DNA of 64,000 nt from Chryseobacterium sp. JJR-5R (GTDB lineage Bacteria; Bacteroidota; Bacteroidia; Flavobacteriales; Weeksellaceae). The position numbers and the translations under genes are program-made. Within the stretch, counting starts at the first letter, position 1. Every line of letters starts with the position of its first letter. This document shows, piece after piece, positions 55,693 through 63,466 of the stretch. The notes beneath the pieces are model-generated. The model did not search any database. It was not told where the DNA came from and was given only the letters and a program-made list of their open reading frames with translations. The stretch is taken from NCBI RefSeq assembly GCF_034047335.1, contig NZ_CP139137.1:1736001-1800000 (forward strand), in the 5' to 3' direction.

Positions 55693-56396
55693 AGTTTTTA
55701 TTAAATGATAATATATTATTATCTACAAAGTATATAAAAGTAATTACTAAAAAGGATTTTGATAAAATCATTATCATAAAAAATGATATTAAATATGCAA
55801 ATTTACAATTTAGGGATATTTTAAATAAAGATATAATTATCAGATTGGATTTTAAAGGAATTAAATCTTTTAAAAATGATTATTTTTTTAATGTTTCTAA
55901 TTTGTTAATTAAAACAAAAGAAATTATAATATCTGGTATACTTAATGATCCTTTAGGTATTTACAATCAGGGATATCTTGATAATTTCAAATTGCTTACA
56001 GATAAAAAAGAAAGAATAAAATGGTATGAACTAAATTCAAAGCAAAAATATTATTATTTAAGAGGTTGTGCTCTACTTAGTGGTGTTAGAGAAAATATAG
56101 ATAACGAAAATCCTATTATAATTATTGATTTATCTAATGCTAAAATAGATTTGGATGTTTATTACGAAATTGGAAAAGCATTTTTTAAATCTTATGGTTA
56201 TTTCGGTACTGAATTTCATTCTTTTAGAGATTGCTTAATTAATATTATTAAATTTCTAAAGAAAAAAGAAAAAATGCCTCTTTTAAGGATAAAAGGATTT
56301 AAGAATTTTGAAGAATATTTTTTAGACAGCGATTTATTTAATGATTTCTATGAGAAGTTTACAAATGTTGGTTTTGAAATTGAAAATATTAAATAA
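55683..56396 (+). CDS. Barstar-like immunity protein 1
   Basis: A 237-residue protein. The last ~100 residues have the barstar pattern: a beta strand (PIIIIDLSNAKID), a helix (LDVYYEIGKAFFKSYGYFG) and the helix with DCL (FRDCLINIIKFL). The N-terminal 120 residues are a different, beta-rich domain. It overlaps the stop of the tip gene by 10 bases, so they are translated together. Its paralogue is at 56684. Confidence 0.7.
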   Translation: MEIKFLLNDNILLSTKYIKVITKKDFDKIIIIKNDIKYANLQFRDILNKDIIIRLDFKGIKSFKNDYFFNVSNLLIKTKEIIISGILNDPLGIYNQGYLDNFKLLTDKKERIKWYELNSKQKYYYLRGCALLSGVRENIDNENPIIIIDLSNAKIDLDVYYEIGKAFFKSYGYFGTEFHSFRDCLINIIKFLKKKEKMPLLRIKGFKNFEEYFLDSDLFNDFYEKFTNVGFEIENIK

Positions 56397-56612
56397 TAAG
56401 ATAAATAGTTGTGAAAGACTTACTTAAAAATATTAGTCGAGAGCTATTAATGTTTGGTATGAAAATATTTGAGCTTGAGTCAGAATAATGTAAATACTAT
56501 ATAATTTCTTGAGGTTTATTAATTGGAAAAAGCTGTTTAAATTTGTTTAGGAAAAAAAGTTTTGAGAAAATTAGCAATTTTGGATTGCAATCTAAAAGAC
56601 TAATAACCGGAT
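56397..56612. other. AT-rich spacer between barstar-like genes
   Basis: No frame of note. It may be the decayed body of the toxin whose last residues survive at 56613-56687. Confidence 0.35.
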
Positions 56613-56687
56613 GGAAGATGGGGATTAATTATTAACCACGACTACAAAAAAATTATAAACTTACCTACAAACTCAGCATTAAAATGA
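56613..56687 (+). pseudogene. C-terminal relic of a second barstar-partner toxin
   Basis: Reads GRWGLIINHDYKKIINLPTN and ends at TGA 56685-56687, matching the last residues of the tip at 54778-55692 (GRWGLVTNHDYTQILEIP). Its stop overlaps the next ATG (56684) in the same fashion. No upstream part remains. Confidence 0.8.
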
Positions 56688-57382
56688 AAATAGAATTTTT
56701 ATTTGAAGAAAAGACTTTATTGTCAGCAAAATATATAAAACTAATTACTAAAGAAGATTTTGTCAGAATAGTTGTTAAAAAAGAAGATATTAAATCTGTC
56801 AATTTTCAATTTGGGAACATTTTAGATAAAGATTTAGATGTCACAATTTCTTTTAAGAGTTTTAAAAGTAACTATATTTTTAATATTTCAGATATACTAT
56901 TTAAAACCAACGAAATTATTTTAATAGGAGTACTTGTTGATTCTTTATATCTATATGATCAAGGATATATTGATAATTTCAAATTGCTTACTGATAATAA
57001 AGAAAAAATAAATTGGTATGAATTAAATAAAAAACAGAAATATTATTACTTAAGAGGATGTTATTTTTTAGGAGGATTAAAAAAAACAATAGAAAATAGA
57101 AAACCTATAATAACCGTCGATTTATCTAAAGTCAAAACAGATTTAGATGTTTATTATGAACTCGGGAAAGCCTTTTTTAAATCATATGGATATTTTGGGA
57201 CTGAATTAGATTCTTTCGTTGATTGTTTAATAAATATTAGTACATCAATTAAAGATGAAAAAACTATTTTTATTTTAAAAATCAAAGGTTATGAGAATTT
57301 TAAGAAAAATTTTTCAGATAATATTCTTTCAGAAATTTTTTATGAAAAATTTACAAATATTGGTTTTAAGATTGAAAATTAA
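56684..57382 (+). CDS. Barstar-like immunity protein 2
   Basis: A 232-residue paralogue of the gene at 55683 along its full length (same MKIEFLFEEKTLLSAKYIKL-type start, GYIDNFKLLTDNKEKINWYELN middle, and barstar-like TVDLSKVKTDLDVYYELG and YFGTELDSFVDCLINIS). Its toxin has been reduced to a tail of 24 residues, so this is a stand-alone immunity gene, useful against a toxin now carried by other cells. Confidence 0.7.
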   Translation: MKIEFLFEEKTLLSAKYIKLITKEDFVRIVVKKEDIKSVNFQFGNILDKDLDVTISFKSFKSNYIFNISDILFKTNEIILIGVLVDSLYLYDQGYIDNFKLLTDNKEKINWYELNKKQKYYYLRGCYFLGGLKKTIENRKPIITVDLSKVKTDLDVYYELGKAFFKSYGYFGTELDSFVDCLINISTSIKDEKTIFILKIKGYENFKKNFSDNILSEIFYEKFTNIGFKIEN

Positions 57383-57402
57383 AAATAACGTTTTTTAAAG
57401 TA

Positions 57403-57462
57403 ATGAAAATAGAATTTGTATTGCAAGAAAAATATTATTCAGAACACATTATATTAAATTAG
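57403..57462 (+). pseudogene. N-terminal relic of a third barstar-like gene
   Basis: MKIEFVLQEKYYSEHIILN then TAG; the first residues match those of the gene at 56684 (MKIEFLFEEK). The rest of the gene is absent. Confidence 0.55.
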
Positions 57463-57479
57463 TTCACAAAAAGATTTGA

Positions 57480-57687
57480 TAAAATAACAGAGTATGGGGA
57501 GGCTTTTAACCCCGACGGAAGGAAAATAAGTCCTGTGCAGGTAAACGGCCCGGGAAAAGATGCGGAATGAAATCCTGATAAACCCGGCGGAGCAAATAAT
57601 CCTGCCCTTATAGAGGAAATTATACTTGATGCACCTCTTAAGCCGCTGGGAGTCAGTTCAGGTTCGGTTATACCCTACAGTTGTGAG
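57480..57687 (+). pseudogene. RHS linker relic before cassette G
   Basis: Reads EYGEAFNPDGRKISPVQVNG, then TGA at 57568-57570, then NPDKPGGANNPALIEEIILD in frame with the gene that follows. It is the proline- and glycine-rich linker that comes after the RHS core. Confidence 0.6.
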
Positions 57688-58302
57688 ATGTGTTACAGTG
57701 GAAACGGCATAACCCCCGGGATAACCCTTCCACTGTCTCCGGCTGCTGGGCCACCTGCAAGTTTTTACCAGCCTGTTTTACATAGTGGTTCGGCTTATAT
57801 GATGAGCGGGGATATGTTTGGATTCACTGATTTGATTGGTACAGTATTCACTAGCTTAGAACCAGATAATCAGGAGCAGGCAATTGGTTTTGCAGCCCTT
57901 GCCATTATAGCAACCAAAGGGAGAGCTGCATCAGGAATTATTAAGGCTGAAAGTAACTTATGGAAAGTTGTAGCATACAATGAAATGAAAGGTTTAGAAG
58001 CTGGTTTACAGGCTCATCACGTTGGGCAAAAAAGCCTTATGACCAAATTTGTTTCTGAATACAATATGTTGAAAGCGCCATCTATTTTAGTTCCTGAACT
58101 AGGACACGTAAAAAACATTCCAGGTCTTGGTAGAATGGAAATAACAAGAGGTATAGGAAATTTCACAAATGCTCGTCAAGTTATTGCTAGAGATATTTTC
58201 AAATTAAGACGTGTTTATGGTTCACAAGGGATACCAAATAGTGCACTGCAAGAATTAATTCAAATGAATAAAACAATGTGTCCAAGTGCATTTATAAAAT
58301 AA
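57688..58302 (+). CDS. Orphan RHS tip with HH motif (nuclease-like)
   Basis: A 204-residue frame, open from 57571 with first ATG at 57688. After a linker (MCYSGNGITPGITLPL) and hydrophobic-Gly stretch, the tip holds LQAHHVGQKSLM and later VPELGH, an arrangement like the HNH/AHH-type metal nucleases found in polymorphic toxins. The immunity-like gene follows 6 bases later. Whether it is translated without the RHS shell is unclear. Confidence 0.6.
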   Translation: MCYSGNGITPGITLPLSPAAGPPASFYQPVLHSGSAYMMSGDMFGFTDLIGTVFTSLEPDNQEQAIGFAALAIIATKGRAASGIIKAESNLWKVVAYNEMKGLEAGLQAHHVGQKSLMTKFVSEYNMLKAPSILVPELGHVKNIPGLGRMEITRGIGNFTNARQVIARDIFKLRRVYGSQGIPNSALQELIQMNKTMCPSAFIK

Positions 58303-58308
58303 TTAAGA

Positions 58309-58773
58309 ATGGAAAATATAATTGATAAAATTTATTCTGAAGCTGTAAAAGGATTAGATGAGGAAATATTAAAGAATTGTGATGCTTGGTATAACTATGT
58401 TTTGAATCTACCTAAAGGTCAACAAGTTGTTTATACTATTACTTTGCTTAACTGGCAAATAGAAAACGGTGGTTTTCATCAATATTTTTTCAATTCTTAT
58501 GGACAATTTGCTTATTTAACTATTAAAAATTTAAAATTAATAGGTATACCTCAAAGAGCTGGTTTGTTAGATGCTGCAACTCATCTTGTAAATGAAGAAT
58601 ATCTGATTGAAGATACTTTCAGGCATCTAATTTTTAATAGAGAATTATCAAAAATTGTAGGCTTTGATGAGATTTTATTTAATAAATTAAATGATTTAGA
58701 TGATAAGTATTATAGTATGGAAGATGAAAATATTTTTGATTTTTTAGAAGATTATTTGCATAAAATAGAATAA
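58309..58773 (+). CDS. DMP19/DUF4375-like immunity protein
   Basis: A 154-residue protein with YNYVLNLPKGQQVVYTITLL and NGGFHQYFFNSYGQ, the family's marks (DMP19-like proteins mimic DNA in other contexts). It comes directly after the HH tip and is the probable immunity protein for it. GC is low. Confidence 0.75.
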   Translation: MENIIDKIYSEAVKGLDEEILKNCDAWYNYVLNLPKGQQVVYTITLLNWQIENGGFHQYFFNSYGQFAYLTIKNLKLIGIPQRAGLLDAATHLVNEEYLIEDTFRHLIFNRELSKIVGFDEILFNKLNDLDDKYYSMEDENIFDFLEDYLHKIE

Positions 58774-58808
58774 TGAGATTAATCCAGGAGTGACTCGATA
58801 TATGGTAT

Positions 58809-59024
58809 ATGCATTTTAAGGAGGCTAATATTGTATTGGAATCTGCAATGAAAACGAATCCATTATTAAAGGAATTAGGTATAGTTATACCAAAAGCGCT
58901 ATCGGGTTCAATTATTGGAAAATCTCCAACCAATTGGGTTTGGCATCATAATATTGGCGAAGGAATTACCCTTTACAAGCAAATATGGAAGCAGGAATAT
59001 TATCCACAGATATTGGTAAGCTAG
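58809..59024 (+). pseudogene. HNH-like toxin tip fragment
   Basis: A 71-residue frame with GKSPTNWVWHHNIGEG, the WHH type of HNH nuclease motif found in polymorphic toxins, but the residues after it (ITLYKQIWKQEYYPQ) do not look like the rest of such a domain and the frame ends early. A TGA at 58791-58793 cuts it from upstream coding sequence. It seems a broken tip. Confidence 0.5.
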
Positions 59025-59407
59025 GATGGAGCTATAATGACGGTTTTTATGGAAAATATGGTGATGGAAAAGGACATAATTTTGGTGCTGTAGGTATAAA
59101 GTTATTATCAAAACGATTAAGTGCTGGAGGAAAGATAGATTGTGTAACTAACCATGCAATTCCAACTGCAGGGAACTTACTAGACTATTATCCAAATAAT
59201 GGTAACTTTGAATGGGAGGTGAATTTTGGACCAGGTAAGTCTCATTGGTCGCCAGGCAAGGGTACAGATGCTGATATTTTAAATATAGGTCTTAAAAGTA
59301 AAGTAAGAGGAAGTAATAAAGAAAGCTGTAATTATTGTGCTGATTTAGGAATTGGATTTAAGGCGCTTTTAGGAATAGATATAAAGTTGATAATAGGTTT
59401 TAAATAA
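58985..59407 (+). CDS. Orphan frame, possible toxin tip
   Basis: A 140-residue frame overlapping the end of the HNH-like fragment in another frame. It is rich in Gly, Asn and Tyr (GWSYNDGFYGKYGDGKGHNFG, SHWSPGKGTDADILNIG) with a CNYC pair near the end. No family recognised. The composition resembles secreted tips. A gene of immunity size follows after 32 bases. Confidence 0.45.
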   Translation: MEAGILSTDIGKLGWSYNDGFYGKYGDGKGHNFGAVGIKLLSKRLSAGGKIDCVTNHAIPTAGNLLDYYPNNGNFEWEVNFGPGKSHWSPGKGTDADILNIGLKSKVRGSNKESCNYCADLGIGFKALLGIDIKLIIGFK

Positions 59408-59439
59408 AAATTTTAATAACTAAGTTTGGAATAATACAA

Positions 59440-59901
59440 ATGAAATATTACATAGCTTTCTCAAAAAAGTCTATCGACATTAATAGTAACAATGATTTAG
59501 TTTTTCGTACAGTTTGTAAAAACTACCTTTTCAAAAGAAAATATTTTATATATGATTATAAAAATGATTTATTATGTGTTTTTGAAAAGAATGATTTTTT
59601 ACTGTTTTTTACTAAAACTAAAATTATAACGAATAATTTAAATTATGATTTTTCTTATTCTAAAAAAGGACAAACTAATTTCTTAAAATTAAATAATGAT
59701 ATTATCTCATATAAGGAAAATTTGATTGGATATTTGAAATCTGAATTTATGCTTAATAACAAGGCAATTGGAACTATTAATGAAGAATATAAGTTTCCAA
59801 ATAATATGATAAATTTTAATTTTTATGAAGACAATATAATCAATAACAGTTGTTTGATACTGTTTATAGTATCAAGTACATCTTATTGGGATCCGAACTA
59901 A
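59440..59901 (+). CDS. Hypothetical 153-aa protein, possible immunity
   Basis: A very low-GC, Asn/Lys/Phe-rich soluble protein (MKYYIAFSKKSIDINSNNDL at the start), with alternating beta strands and no known motif. Position after the orphan frame and composition are like the neighbouring immunity genes, so it may neutralise that tip. Not proven. Confidence 0.5.
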   Translation: MKYYIAFSKKSIDINSNNDLVFRTVCKNYLFKRKYFIYDYKNDLLCVFEKNDFLLFFTKTKIITNNLNYDFSYSKKGQTNFLKLNNDIISYKENLIGYLKSEFMLNNKAIGTINEEYKFPNNMINFNFYEDNIINNSCLILFIVSSTSYWDPN

Positions 59902-59949
59902 AGTTGATATATAACTAAAAATTTATAGAGAATAATTAATTTTATAATA

Positions 59950-60387
59950 ATGGACGACTTTAGTAATTCTGAAATTACACCTACTAAACGAAGATCTCTT
60001 TTGCCTTTGTGGATAAAGGGCTTTTGTTTGTTGTTTATGTCAACAGCCTTTATAGCAATTTTAAGAATGATATTGTTATTGTTTGACCTAAATACTGAGT
60101 TTGAATTTTATGGTTTAAATGCAAAAGAAAATATACCTATTAATGGAATTATTGTTTTTCTTGTTTTTATGTTACACGGTTTTACAGCGTATAGCTTATG
60201 GTTTGAAAAAGATTATGCAATAAATTTAGGTGTTATAAATGCTTCAATTGGTTTTATATTATGCCTATTTTCAATGGTTGTAAGCTTTTATTATGGTCAT
60301 TTAACTATCAGATTAGAAATAATATTATTAACACTTTTTTTATTTAAACTATTGAAAATTAAACCTAAATGGAATTCGACATCTTAA
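59950..60387 (+). CDS. Hypothetical four-TM membrane protein
   Basis: A 145-residue protein with four hydrophobic segments (about 20-45, 65-85, 90-110 and 117-135) and basic loops. It follows the previous gene by 48 bases and could be a membrane immunity factor for a pore-forming or lipid-active toxin, or an unrelated gene. No family recognised. Confidence 0.55.
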   Translation: MDDFSNSEITPTKRRSLLPLWIKGFCLLFMSTAFIAILRMILLLFDLNTEFEFYGLNAKENIPINGIIVFLVFMLHGFTAYSLWFEKDYAINLGVINASIGFILCLFSMVVSFYYGHLTIRLEIILLTLFLFKLLKIKPKWNSTS

Positions 60388-60659
60388 ACTTCGAGGTAAC
60401 GTTTTAGGTTATATATCAGAGTAATTGATGATATAATTTTAGAAATCAATAAAAATTAAATAATAAAAAACAATAGTAGATAATCCCTGCTCTTGTTATT
60501 TTTTAAGATAAAGATATCCTCAAATTAATGAACATTATTCCTATGTATCAGAGTTAGTGATGAATTAATTTCGAAAAAACTAATATATTCACAGCTATAC
60601 TGACTGTTTAGATAGACAAGTAAAAGAGAAGCTTTTACGAAGGATAGGAACGAAATTCA
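60388..60659. other. AT-rich spacer, no gene seen
   Basis: No credible frame. It separates the membrane protein from the last RHS relic. Confidence 0.35.
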
Positions 60660-61117
60660 GTACGTTTGAGCTATTTTAAAACGCCTCCGGCAGCGCAGAA
60701 GTTCTTGAGGAAAACAACTTTTACCCGTTCGGCTTGAAGCATGAAGGCTACAATGCCCAAACCGGAAATCTTTCTTACAATTACCAGTACAACGGTAAAG
60801 AGCTGCAGAAAGAAACGGGCTGGAGCGATTACGGGGCCAGGATGTATATGGCGGATATCGAAAGATGGTGCGTTATTGATCCGCTGGCGGAAACGTCAAG
60901 AAGATTTACGCCCTATAATTATGCGTACAATAACCCCATAAGCTTCATTGATCCGGATGGAAGGAAAGCAGAATCACCGGATTCTGTAGAAAGAAACATC
61001 ATTACAAAGAATGCTCCGGATGGATCCTTATGGTGGAACTAAGGAAATGGAGGAAACGCAATAGGAAGCGGAGACGGAATGGGCGACTTTTTTAAACCTA
61101 TTCTCGCAGATTTGTAA
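60660..61117 (+). pseudogene. RHS core relic at the far end of the array
   Basis: VRLSYFK, then an A4 run (60678-60681; A5 in the intact gene) shifts the frame, then SGSAEVLEENNFYPFGLKHE, YGARMYMADIERW, NNPISFIDPDGRK. A TAA at 61040-61042 breaks the linker GSLWWN-GNGGNAIGSGDG, which ends at 61115-61117. No tip or immunity gene follows. Closest in DNA to the intact RHS core at 51030-51130. A 102-aa frame at 60734-61042 lies inside it. Confidence 0.8.
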
Positions 61118-61134
61118 TCCATGGGCAATAATCA

Positions 61135-61163
61135 AAAACCTATCGCAATTGCGGTGGGTTTTT
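61135..61163. terminator. Hairpin at the end of the RHS array
   Basis: A 14-base arm AAAACCTATCGCAA pairs, with two G-T pairs, to TTGCGGTGGGTTTT. A runs on one side and T runs on the other allow use in both directions. The 61164-61383 stretch after it has no gene. Confidence 0.65.
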
Positions 61164-61383
61164 AGCAAAAATCTTAAACTTTTTATTGGTAAGCTTTTTT
61201 TCCACGAGTTGAAAAATGACCCGAAATAAAATATCCAATAGGGTGTAGGGAATAAGAAGCTCATAAATCAGAACATGACTGTTACCTCTATTCCACAGGA
61301 GAAATTTTCAAATTAAAAATATAAAAAACGGTCAAAAAAATCTTGACCGTTTAAAATTTATTGCTCGATAAGCCTTCTGAAAC

Positions 61384-62451
61384 CTAAGGAATTATTTTTT
61401 CCTCTTTCAGCTTTTCAAACAGGTCAAAAAAAGAATCCTCCGTACTTTCAAAAACGGCAAATCCTGCTTTTCTGCTTTTTGAAACATCGGTCATTACTTC
61501 GATAGGCCTGCCTAAATCAAGGTCGGTATGCCAGGCTGAAGCCAGTTTTGAAAGGTCATTTTCTTTTAACTCATAGCGTTTGGCAATTTCTTTCCAGGTT
61601 TCCTGCTTGCCTTCCAGTTCTTTTTCAAGGGGTTTCACAGAACCGTTAAAGCCTTCCGCTTCAAGTCCGAAATAACCGGCAATTCTGTCCCACAGCCATT
61701 TCCACCGGAATACATCCCCGTTGGTTACATTGAAGGCCTGGTTTTCTGCAGCTTCAGCAGTAGAGGCCCAGACCAGCTGCTTAGCCAGAATCCGGGCATC
61801 GGTAACGTCAGATAATCCGTTCCATTGGGCAGCGGATCCCGGCCAGATAAATTTTGCTCCCGTTTCTTTACAGATGCTGGCATATACGGCCAGTGTAGTT
61901 CCCATATTCATCAGGTTGCCGATTGCATATCCGATCACCGTATGAGGGCGGTGGATGCTCCAGGTAAAACGGTCTCTTTCGGCAGCTTCATACACGGCAT
62001 CTTCCTGGGCATAATAAAAATTAGGATACTCCAGGCGCGGCTGTGCTTCCCGTAAAGGTGTTTCGGGAAGTGATCCGGCACTGGCGTATGCTTCAAACGG
62101 CCCCAGATAATGTTTTAAACCGGTTACCAAAGCAACATGCTTCACTGATTTTTTCGGAGACAAAGCCTGCAGGAGGTTCCTTACCAGGGCACTGTTAACC
62201 CGGATATTTTCTTCCTCTGTATCATTCCGCATCCAGGTAGTGAAAAAAATATGGGTGGGAGTGATGTCCTCCAAAGCATCCGTCAGGCTTTTTTCATCCA
62301 GAAGGTCAGCTTTTACAGGATTCAGTCCTGGGACAGAGCGGTTGGGGTTCCGGGCCAGGCCATACGTGGTCCAGCCCTGTGAGATCAGTTCCTGGGCAAG
62401 GTTGCTGCCCGTGATTCCTGTGGAACCCACGACTAATGCAATATTTTCCAT
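61384..62451 (-). CDS. PRISE-type SDR (progesterone 5-beta-reductase/iridoid-synthase-like)
   Basis: A 355-residue NAD(P)-dependent reductase. Rossmann motif VVGSTGITGSNLAQ at residues 7-20, then the subfamily marks HVALVTGLKHYLGPF and NFYYAQED (catalytic Tyr) and W(S)IHRPHTVIGYA. Members reduce enones in plants and occur widely in bacteria with unknown substrates. Gene order: a Crp/Fnr gene lies 114 bases upstream on the same strand and may control it. Confidence 0.87.
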   Translation of the reverse strand: MENIALVVGSTGITGSNLAQELISQGWTTYGLARNPNRSVPGLNPVKADLLDEKSLTDALEDITPTHIFFTTWMRNDTEEENIRVNSALVRNLLQALSPKKSVKHVALVTGLKHYLGPFEAYASAGSLPETPLREAQPRLEYPNFYYAQEDAVYEAAERDRFTWSIHRPHTVIGYAIGNLMNMGTTLAVYASICKETGAKFIWPGSAAQWNGLSDVTDARILAKQLVWASTAEAAENQAFNVTNGDVFRWKWLWDRIAGYFGLEAEGFNGSVKPLEKELEGKQETWKEIAKRYELKENDLSKLASAWHTDLDLGRPIEVMTDVSKSRKAGFAVFESTEDSFFDLFEKLKEEKIIP

Positions 62452-62565
62452 ACTGTAAATTTTAAATGTTTATCTGATCTGAAAAAGGTCAGAGAACAAA
62501 GATAGAGACAGTTCAGGGCAAAAACACTTGATACAGATCATGAGTTTTCCGCTATTCAGGACAGA

Positions 62566-63144
62566 TCAGCGAAGCAGTATTTTTTTCCGGATCCTGCTGA
62601 CAGTTTCAGGGCTCAGCCCAAGGTATGAAGCGATTAAACGGTGGGAGAGCTTCTGTATCATTTCAGGGTTGTTCTTCACCAGCTGAAGGTATTTTTCCTC
62701 TGCTGTAAAGCTGTTGGAAACCATCAGCCTGCGGTCTTTGGTGACCAGGCTGTTCTGGTACAGGATCCTGAAATAACGGTCCATCACGGGAATCTGTAAG
62801 GTCAGTTTTTCATAATCTTCGTAGCTGATCAGTAAGAGTTCAGCATCTTCAATGGCATCAATATTCAATACTGCTTTCTCCTGATTGATAAAACTGTTGA
62901 AATCTGAGATCCACCAGCCTTCAAAAGCAAATAGACTGATCCGCTGCTGGCCTTTTTCATCCATGATATACGATTTAAGAATGCCTCTGCTTACAAAAGA
63001 TAGATACCTGCACAGTTCACCCTCCTTTAATAGAAACTGCTTTTTACGGAGCTTTTTCTCAATAAAGAATGATTTTAAAAGTTCATGCTGACCATTGTTG
63101 AGGTCAACTTTTTTACTGATATGAGAAATTAGAACATCAAACAT
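62566..63144 (-). CDS. Crp/Fnr family transcriptional regulator 2
   Basis: A 192-residue protein from ATG 63144 (MFDVLISHISKKVDL); a longer frame to 63315 would add an atypical N-terminus. Cyclic-nucleotide-binding-like barrel (KKQFLLKEGELCRYLSFVSRG, GWWISDFNSF) and helix-turn-helix (LIASYLGLSPETVSRIRKK). Same family as the gene at 42196 by its shared WWISDF and HTH motifs. It precedes the PRISE-type reductase, which may be its target. Confidence 0.85.
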   Translation of the reverse strand: MFDVLISHISKKVDLNNGQHELLKSFFIEKKLRKKQFLLKEGELCRYLSFVSRGILKSYIMDEKGQQRISLFAFEGWWISDFNSFINQEKAVLNIDAIEDAELLLISYEDYEKLTLQIPVMDRYFRILYQNSLVTKDRRLMVSNSFTAEEKYLQLVKNNPEMIQKLSHRLIASYLGLSPETVSRIRKKILLR

Positions 63145-63466
63145 ATGGTAGTAATCCTGGGATAAAGAAAATACTAATTTACCATTATTAATTATAAAGG
63201 CAATTGTATCCGGGTGGATTAAATATTCAGAAAAATAATATCTGTTAATGGCTGTCAGTTCTATATCCATTAACAATACACACTGCGCAGAAGGATATAG
63301 CTCACAAACGGGCATAACTACTATTCCGGGTTTACATAATGTGAGAGAAGACAGTCTGTTTCTATTTATTCATTGAGACGAAGACCAAGTATTGTACTTT
63401 TAAAATTCTCCTGAATGTATTGTGCTGTACCGGTCTTATCCTACAGTAATAGATGAACTGACTGAA

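Noticed and set aside
51300..61117. Transposase-driven origin of the cassette array
   Set aside because: No transposase, integrase or clear terminal repeat was found; shared pre-toxin identity fits homologous recombination better.
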